The notes under the pieces: model-generated | The model's database searches: none | Seen by the model: the letters and a program-made list of their open reading frames with translations, nothing else | Told to the model about the DNA's origin: nothing | Program-made: the position numbers and the translations under genes | In this document: one piece after another, positions 7,801-11,240 of the stretch | Layout: each line of letters opens with the position of its first letter | How positions within the stretch are numbered: position 1 is the first letter of the stretch | Assembly (NCBI GenBank): GCA_945933905.1 | Contig: CAMEQX010000016.1 | Coordinates: forward strand, 1-11,240 | Source: an uncultured Clostridia bacterium | GTDB lineage: Bacteria > Bacillota > Clostridia > Oscillospirales > Ruminococcaceae | Length of the DNA: 11,240 bases | Reading direction: 5' to 3'

Positions 7801-8111
7801 TTTACGCTACGGGCGGCACGGCTTCGGTTCTCAATCGAAATATGATTGCCGCGAACCACGTTTACCGTATTCACGACGAGCAAGAGCCGAATGTTATCAC
7901 GCTGCTTGAAAGCGGCGAGATAAGCTACGTTATCTCGACGTCGGAAACAGGCAGAAAGCCGTCGCTGGACAGCGTTCGTATGAGAAGAAAAGCGGTTGAG
8001 CGTTCGATTGTGTGCCTGACTGCGATTGACACGGCAAACGCGCTGCTTGATTGTCTTGAAGCGAAACGCAGCATCTCGGACATCGAGCTTGTTGACATTA
8101 CAAAGATATGA
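4881..8111 (+). CDS. carB: Carbamoyl-phosphate synthase large (ammonia) subunit
   Basis: CarB builds carbamoyl phosphate from bicarbonate, CarA-derived ammonia and two ATP. It has 1076 aa, full length. It is made of two homologous synthetase halves, each opening with the same nucleotide-site signature: GSGPIVIGQ at 14-22 and GSGPIRIGQ at 556-564. Each half holds an ATP-grasp fold, with VIVRPAFTLGGTGGG in the first and VLLRPSYVLGGQNMI in the second, and the metal-ligand segments VIEVNPRVSRSSA and VIEVNPRSSRT. The stretch between (about 400-545) is the oligomerisation domain. The C-terminal MGS-like allosteric domain begins near residue 944 (GVLISVRDSD) and contains YATGGTASVL (975-984), the expected site for allosteric nucleotides such as UMP. 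No frameshift or missing motif is seen. The stop codon overlaps the start of the next gene in an ATGA. Confidence 0.98.
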   Translation: MPLRSDIKKVLVIGSGPIVIGQAAEFDYAGTQACRALKAEGLEVVLINSNPATIMTDKHMADKIYIEPLTLDVVKRVIEIEKPDSVLSNLGGQTALTLSMQLAESGFLAEHGVKLLGSNPETIHKAEDRQAFKDTMEEIGQPCIPSKVVETLEDAMDFAEEIGYPVIVRPAFTLGGTGGGIAQTREELHEIATNGLRLSPITQILVEKCISGWKEIEFEVIRDSKNNVITVCSMENFDPVGVHTGDSIVVAPAVTLADKEYQMLRTAALDIIQALKVEGGCNCQFALKPDSFEYAVIEVNPRVSRSSALASKATGYPIAKVAARIAVGYTLDEIVNQVTGKTYAAFEPALDYLVVKFPKWPFDKFVYAKKTLGTQMKATGEIMAIAPSFEAGMMKAVRSIELGMDTLTKRDFTELSDEQVEKKLYDVDVDRSFCVFEALKRGISIDRIHEITKIDKWFIAKLNNLVALEKWLAEGEPTVEQYETAKKYCYLDSTIERISGQKCPAKKLAVYKMVDTCAAEFSAETPYFYNDFDDENEAAEFIEQHPSDKKKVIVFGSGPIRIGQGIEFDYCSVHCVWTLKEEGCEAIICNNNPETVSTDFDTGTRLYFDPLTREDVEALIATEKPYGCVVQFGGQTAIKLTKHLTEMGVRILGTQAADIDAAEDRELFDELLEKCNIPRPKGETVFTEEEALKAANELGYPVLLRPSYVLGGQNMIIAHADSDVSEYMKIITAHELENPVLIDKYMMGTEVEVDAICDGEDFVIPGIMEHVERAGIHSGDSISIYPCQNLSAHIKKVIVDYTEKLAKALHVIGLVNIQYVVYNHEVYVIEVNPRSSRTVPYISKVTGVPMVDLATKIILGKKLKDMGYKSGLYREADYIAVKVPVFSFEKLHDVDNQLGPEMKSTGECLGIARTFGDALYKGLMAAGYKFTHPADGPNPNSKDGSYGVLISVRDSDKNEIIEIASRFEELGFKIYATGGTASVLNRNMIAANHVYRIHDEQEPNVITLLESGEISYVISTSETGRKPSLDSVRMRRKAVERSIVCLTAIDTANALLDCLEAKRSISDIELVDITKI

Positions 8112-8644
8112 AATTAGGCAAAATCACAGTCCGTCGCTCCTACAAACCGTCGCGGATAATCTGCGACATAATATCGCTTGCGGGAGCGGCGGTTATCGTC
8201 TATATGACCGAGCGGTTTATAAACGGCGGCGAGGCAATCGGCAGCGACAGAGCGGCGCTTTCGGCGATTTTTCCCGTGCTTGCGCTGGGAGTTCTTGCAG
8301 CTTACGCGGTTCTTGTGCTGAAAAGTCACGCGTTCAAACAGTACAAAATCACCAAGAAAAACGCGCAGGAAATCTACGATTGGTACGCTTTTTCGGTGTC
8401 GCTTATAAAACTGCCGCTTCTGCTGATAATATTTGAGAGTATGCTGACATTTCAGGAAATTTCGCTTGGAATTGCGGTAAATCTGCTGAATTTTCGGCTT
8501 ATTCTCTATATTTTTCTGATTGTTATAATAATCAGAATGGCAATTCACCGAGTTAAAACGCTGTCCCGCGAAGAAAAAAGCACGGACGCTGTTCACGTTC
8601 GCGCGGCGGTTGTTGACGAAAACGAGGAAAGGGAGAAGAAATGA
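8108..8644 (+). CDS. Unidentified four-helix membrane protein inside the pyr operon
   Basis: This gene encodes 178 aa and I do not recognise its family. Its ATG overlaps the carB stop (ATGA). No Shine-Dalgarno sequence precedes it, so translation probably depends on ribosomes finishing carB. The N-terminus is basic (KLGKITVRRSYKPSR), which suggests it faces the cytoplasm. Hydrophobic segments follow at about 17-36, 49-71, 92-113 and 126-146. The first loop, after helix 1, is short and polar; a charged segment (KSHAFKQYKITKKNAQEIYD, 72-91) lies between helices 2 and 3. A highly charged tail (148-178, ending ENEEREKK) closes the protein. With four helices, both ends are predicted cytoplasmic. 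No catalytic or transport motif is visible, and it does not look like the uracil permease PyrP, which has many more helices. Its stop overlaps the pyrK start, so it is locked between two pyr genes. Codon use is similar to the rest apart from the AT-rich hydrophobic part. Confidence 0.88.
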   Translation: MKLGKITVRRSYKPSRIICDIISLAGAAVIVYMTERFINGGEAIGSDRAALSAIFPVLALGVLAAYAVLVLKSHAFKQYKITKKNAQEIYDWYAFSVSLIKLPLLLIIFESMLTFQEISLGIAVNLLNFRLILYIFLIVIIIRMAIHRVKTLSREEKSTDAVHVRAAVVDENEEREKK

Positions 8645-9414
8645 GTTATTTTTGCGGAAAATACCCGATAATTGAACGAAAAACGCTCGCAAAGGGAATT
8701 TATTCAATGCTTGCGGACGCGCCCGAGCTTGCCGACGAAGCGCAGCCCGGACAGTTCGCGAATATCGGCGTGGCGGGATTTACACTTCGCAGACCGATTT
8801 CACTTTGCGAGATTGACAAGGAAAACGGAACGCTGAGGTTTGTTTTTGAGGTGCGCGGCAAGGGCACGGCTGAGCTTTCGCGCTATGTCGAGGGCGAGAG
8901 CCTTGATATCCTCGGACCGCTCGGAAACGGTTTCCGTATTCCCGAGGGCAAGAAAATCATCGTTGTCGGCGGTGGAATAGGAACTCCTCCGCTGCTGGAA
9001 ATCGCCCGCAGAACAACCTCGCTTTGCACGGCAATTCTCGGTTTCCGCGACTATTCGAGAATTATCCTCAAGGACGAATTCGAAGAATACTGCGCGAAAA
9101 CAATTCTCTGCACGGACGACGGCAGTGTGGGCGTTCACGGAATGGTGACAACGCCGCTTGCCGAGGAGCTTAAAACGGGCGAGTACGCTCTTGTGTGCGC
9201 GTGCGGCCCCGAGCCTATGCTGAAGGCGGTCATCAAGACCTGCGAGGAAAACGGCGTTCCGTGCCAAGTTTCGCTGGAGCAGAGAATGGGCTGCGGCGTG
9301 GGAGCTTGCGTGGTTTGCTCTTGTATGACCGTGAGAAACGGACAGGAGTTTTATTCGAGAGTGTGCAAGGACGGTCCTGTTTTCAATGCTGAGGAGGTGA
9401 AGTTCGGTGGTTGA
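8641..9414 (+). CDS. pyrK: Dihydroorotate dehydrogenase B, electron transfer subunit
   Basis: PyrK carries FAD and a [2Fe-2S] cluster and passes electrons from the FMN of PyrD to NAD+. It has 257 aa, typical for the family. The N-terminal FAD-binding barrel contains RRPISL (50-55) and the segment GKGTAELS (73-80). The NAD-binding part opens with VVGGGIGTPPLLE (108-120) and has CACGPEPML (186-194). The iron-sulfur cluster ligands are Cys218, Cys223, Cys226 and Cys242 in MGCGVGACVVC...VCKDGPVF. The ATG at 8641 overlaps the stop of the membrane protein (ATGA) and has GGGAG at 8631-8635. Its presence shows that orotate formation here uses NAD+ and does not need oxygen or quinone, which suits an anaerobe. 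The related ferredoxin-NADP reductase subunit NfnA looks similar, but pairing with pyrD settles the call. Confidence 0.96.
   Translation: MSYFCGKYPIIERKTLAKGIYSMLADAPELADEAQPGQFANIGVAGFTLRRPISLCEIDKENGTLRFVFEVRGKGTAELSRYVEGESLDILGPLGNGFRIPEGKKIIVVGGGIGTPPLLEIARRTTSLCTAILGFRDYSRIILKDEFEEYCAKTILCTDDGSVGVHGMVTTPLAEELKTGEYALVCACGPEPMLKAVIKTCEENGVPCQVSLEQRMGCGVGACVVCSCMTVRNGQEFYSRVCKDGPVFNAEEVKFGG
9392..9397 (+). promoter_or_regulatory. pyrD ribosome binding site within pyrK
   Basis: AGGAGG lies 9 nt before the GTG at 9407. It supports this GTG as the pyrD start even though it overlaps the last 8 nt of pyrK. Confidence 0.8.
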
Positions 9415-10318
9415 TTTGTCTGTAAGAATAGCGGGAGTTGAGTTTCCGAACCCCGTGATTGCTGCTTCGGGAACATACGGAAACGGCGAGTGCTACACCG
9501 ATTTGTACCCGCTTTCAAAGCTGGGCGGAGTTTCGTGCAAGGGAATGACGATTGAGCCAAAACTTGGCAACCCGCCTCCGCGTATCGCCGAAACCTATTC
9601 GGGAATTCTGAACTCGGTCGGACTTCAGAACATCGGCGTTCACGGCTTTATCGAGTACTATCTTCCCACGTTAAAAGAGGAAGGAAACGTCATTATAGCA
9701 AACGTTGCGGGCGCGGTTATTGACGATTATATCGCGGCTGCTGAGGCGCTTGACGCTTCGGATATCGATATGATTGAGCTGAACATTTCCTGCCCGAATG
9801 TAAAGCAGGGCGGCGCTTCTTGGGGAGTTTCCTGCGAGGGCGCGGCGGCGGTTACGGCGGCTGTCAGGAGAGCGACAAAAAAGCCGCTTATCGTAAAGCT
9901 CACGCCGAATGTCACCGATATCACAAGCATTGCGAAAGCTGTTGAAGCGGAGGGCGCGGACTGCATTTCGCTCATCAACACGCTGCTCGGAATGCGAATT
10001 GACATCAATTCCCGCAGACCGATTTTGAAGAACAATATGGGCGGACTGAGCGGTCCCGCGGTGTTCCCCGTGGCTGTCAGAATGGTTTGGCAGTGCTTTA
10101 ACGCGGTGAAAATCCCCATAATCGGAATGGGCGGCATCGCGACTTGGGAGGACGCAATCGAGATGATGCTTGCGGGCGCAACCGCAATTCAGATGGGCAC
10201 GGCGATTTTCACCGACCCGTATGCGCCGCTCAAAGTCATCGAGGGCATCGAGGAATATATGGACAAAAACGGCATAAAGTCGCTCTCCGAGATTGTCGGA
10301 CAGGTCAAGCCGTGGTAA
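9407..10318 (+). CDS. pyrD: Dihydroorotate dehydrogenase B, catalytic subunit
   Basis: PyrD oxidises dihydroorotate to orotate with FMN and works as a heterotetramer with PyrK. It has 303 aa and starts at GTG. It is a class 1B enzyme: NPVIAASGTYGNG near the N-terminus, CKGMTIEPKLGNPPPRI (44-60) for FMN and substrate contact, NSVGLQNIG (69-77), and the loop ELNISCPNVKQGG (124-136) with Cys129 as the catalytic base. The C-terminal FMN phosphate site is IIGMGGIATWEDAIEM and GATAIQMGTA. Class 2 (quinone) enzymes carry Ser instead of this Cys and an N-terminal membrane helix, both absent here. The gene overlaps pyrK by 8 nt, so the two subunits are likely coupled. Its last bases also contain the GTG start of the next gene. 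Confidence 0.97.
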   Translation: MVDLSVRIAGVEFPNPVIAASGTYGNGECYTDLYPLSKLGGVSCKGMTIEPKLGNPPPRIAETYSGILNSVGLQNIGVHGFIEYYLPTLKEEGNVIIANVAGAVIDDYIAAAEALDASDIDMIELNISCPNVKQGGASWGVSCEGAAAVTAAVRRATKKPLIVKLTPNVTDITSIAKAVEAEGADCISLINTLLGMRIDINSRRPILKNNMGGLSGPAVFPVAVRMVWQCFNAVKIPIIGMGGIATWEDAIEMMLAGATAIQMGTAIFTDPYAPLKVIEGIEEYMDKNGIKSLSEIVGQVKPW

Positions 10319-10992
10319 GGGAAGAATTACAGAGAACCGCGAAGCTGCTCGGCGAAAACGCTGTCGAGCGGCTTGCGGGCGCGAAAATCGCAGTTTTCGG
10401 CTTAGGCGGAGTCGGCGGTCACGCGGCTGAGGCTCTTGTGAGAACGGGAGTCGGCGCGCTTGATATCATCGACGGCGACACGGTTGCGCTCTCGAACATC
10501 AACCGTCAGCTTGTCGCGCTTCACAGCACGACAGGACAGCTCAAAACGGACGTTTGCGAGAAGCGTTTTCTCGACATAAACCCCGAGCTTAGCTTGCGGA
10601 AATTCCCGCTTTTTTTCGGCGAGGAGAACGTGGAGCAGTTCGATTTTTCGGAGTATGATTACGTTCTCGACTGCATTGATGATGTGGCCGCAAAGGTGCT
10701 TTTGGCGGTGATTTGCACTCGGAAAAACGTGCGGATAATCAGCTCAATGGGCGCGGGGAACAAGCTCAATCCTATGGGATTTAAGGTTGCCGATATTTAT
10801 GAAACATCGGTTTGTCCGCTTGCTCGGGTTATGCGGCAGCGCCTTAGGAAAGCAGGCGTGGAGCGGCTTCGCGTGGTGTATTCAACGGAAGAGCCCGTGA
10901 TAACCGAGCGTGTTCCGGCTTCTTGCGCGTATGTTCCGTCAGCAGCGGGACTGCTGATGGCGGCGGCGGTTATTGACGATTTACAGAGGTAA
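10312..10992 (+). CDS. tcdA: tRNA threonylcarbamoyladenosine dehydratase-like (TcdA/CsdL, ThiF superfamily)
   Basis: TcdA uses ATP to cyclise t6A37 in tRNA to ct6A. The GTG at 10312 overlaps the end of pyrD by 7 nt and gives 226 aa starting at VREELQRTAKLLGENAVERL, as TcdA proteins do. An ATG at 10144 in the same frame would run 170 nt through pyrD and add residues with no family likeness. Visible features are the nucleotide-binding loop FGLGGVGGHAAEAL (29-42), the conserved SNINRQ (61-66), DCIDDVAAKVLL (120-131), SSMGAGNKLNP (144-154), and PLARVMRQRLRKAG (169-182). The C-terminus (VPSAAGLLMAAAVIDDL) closes the fold. The ribosome binding site is weak (AGG at 10302-10304), so translation is probably coupled to pyrD. 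There is no obvious metabolic link to pyrimidines. Other ThiF/MoeB/HesA proteins are the alternatives, but NINRQ together with PLARVMRQRLRK favours TcdA. Confidence 0.88.
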   Translation: MVREELQRTAKLLGENAVERLAGAKIAVFGLGGVGGHAAEALVRTGVGALDIIDGDTVALSNINRQLVALHSTTGQLKTDVCEKRFLDINPELSLRKFPLFFGEENVEQFDFSEYDYVLDCIDDVAAKVLLAVICTRKNVRIISSMGAGNKLNPMGFKVADIYETSVCPLARVMRQRLRKAGVERLRVVYSTEEPVITERVPASCAYVPSAAGLLMAAAVIDDLQR

Positions 10993-10997
10993 AATAA

Positions 10998-11240
10998 ATG
11001 TTTTTCACGATTTTAGTTTGCAAAATTCTGCGGTTTATCGGAAAGCTGATAGGGCGCGGGTCGAGTATGCCGGGGCAGATTGCGCTGAAGCTGTCACCGA
11101 AAATTCTGTCGAAGGTGAAATTGCCCGACAAAGTTATCGCGGTCACGGGAAGCAACGGCAAAACCTCAACCGTGGAGATGATTGCCTGCATTCTCGAAAA
11201 AGAGGGCAAAAAGGTTATCTGGAACCGCGAGGGCTCAAAT
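10998..11240 (+). CDS. murT: MurT-like Mur ligase, lipid II amidation (5' end only)
   Basis: Only the first 81 residues are in the window; the frame is open to the right edge. The sequence opens MFFTILVCKILRFIGKL, with a hydrophobic stretch, then RGSSMPGQIALKLSPKIL, and the ATP-binding loop VIAVTGSNGKTSTVEMI of Mur ligases, followed by VIWNREGSN. The GxxMPGxxALKL leader and the late NRxGSN segment are typical of MurT, the ligase half of the MurT-GatD complex. That complex amidates the D-glutamate of lipid II to isoglutamine in Gram-positive bacteria. If correct, a gatD glutaminase gene should follow downstream. The ATG has AGAGG at 10985-10989 and lies 5 nt after the tcdA stop with no terminator between. 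A stand-alone MurE or FolC is less likely because the N-terminus lacks their usual first domain. Confidence 0.85.
   Translation, partial: MFFTILVCKILRFIGKLIGRGSSMPGQIALKLSPKILSKVKLPDKVIAVTGSNGKTSTVEMIACILEKEGKKVIWNREGSN

Noticed and set aside
10144..10311. ATG at 10144 as the start of the tcdA-like gene
   Set aside because: The added residues are out-of-frame pyrD sequence with no family likeness. TcdA homology begins just after the GTG at 10312.
1..11240. Mobile elements, CRISPR arrays, tRNA or rRNA genes, integration sites
   Set aside because: I saw no direct-repeat arrays, transposase genes, terminal inverted repeats or tRNA-like cloverleaf sequences. The strand, spacing and base composition are uniform throughout.

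Overview
The window is a compact block of genes, all on the + strand, whose core is a nearly complete de novo UMP biosynthesis operon. The gene families point to an anaerobic Firmicute of the class Clostridia, most likely an Oscillospiraceae/Ruminococcaceae-type gut or rumen bacterium. The evidence is a PyrR-attenuated pyr operon, the NAD-linked two-subunit dihydroorotate dehydrogenase (PyrK plus PyrD-B), an FprA-type flavodiiron protein, a MurT-like ligase, strong AGGAG ribosome binding sites and moderately high GC. This placement is inferred from gene content, not from a database match.

Layout. Positions 3-305 hold the 3' end of a flavodiiron (FprA-like) gene, closed by a strong intrinsic terminator (312-340). 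A small GTG-started gene of uncertain function (360-749, possibly a STAS/SpoIIAA-like fold) follows. Next comes a near-consensus sigma-A promoter (791-819, 17-bp spacer) and a leader of about 160 nt. The leader carries a PyrR-binding-type hairpin with a CNGNGA hexaloop and an intrinsic terminator (935-957), which is the layout of a PyrR transcription attenuator.

The operon then runs pyrR (985), pyrC (1557), pyrF (2841), carA (3788), carB (4881), an unidentified four-helix membrane protein (8108), pyrK (8641) and pyrD (9407). It continues without a visible break into a tcdA-like tRNA-modification gene (10312) and the 5' end of a murT-like cell-wall gene (10998, cut by the window edge). Intergenic gaps are 1-14 nt or the genes overlap, and no terminator is visible inside the block.

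Together the genes make carbamoyl phosphate (CarAB), close carbamoyl aspartate to dihydroorotate (PyrC), oxidise it to orotate with electrons passed to NAD+ (PyrD-PyrK), and decarboxylate OMP to UMP (PyrF). PyrR senses the product and controls the operon. Aspartate transcarbamoylase (pyrB) and orotate phosphoribosyltransferase (pyrE) are not in the window and must be encoded elsewhere.

Most of the window is well-understood housekeeping sequence. The points most worth a second look are the PyrR attenuator with its variant closing base pair, the uncharacterised membrane protein translationally coupled between carB and pyrK, and the small protein upstream of the promoter. I found no mobile element, CRISPR array, tRNA or rRNA, and I do not see evidence for a wholly new system. 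No stretch longer than 300 bases lacks a gene.
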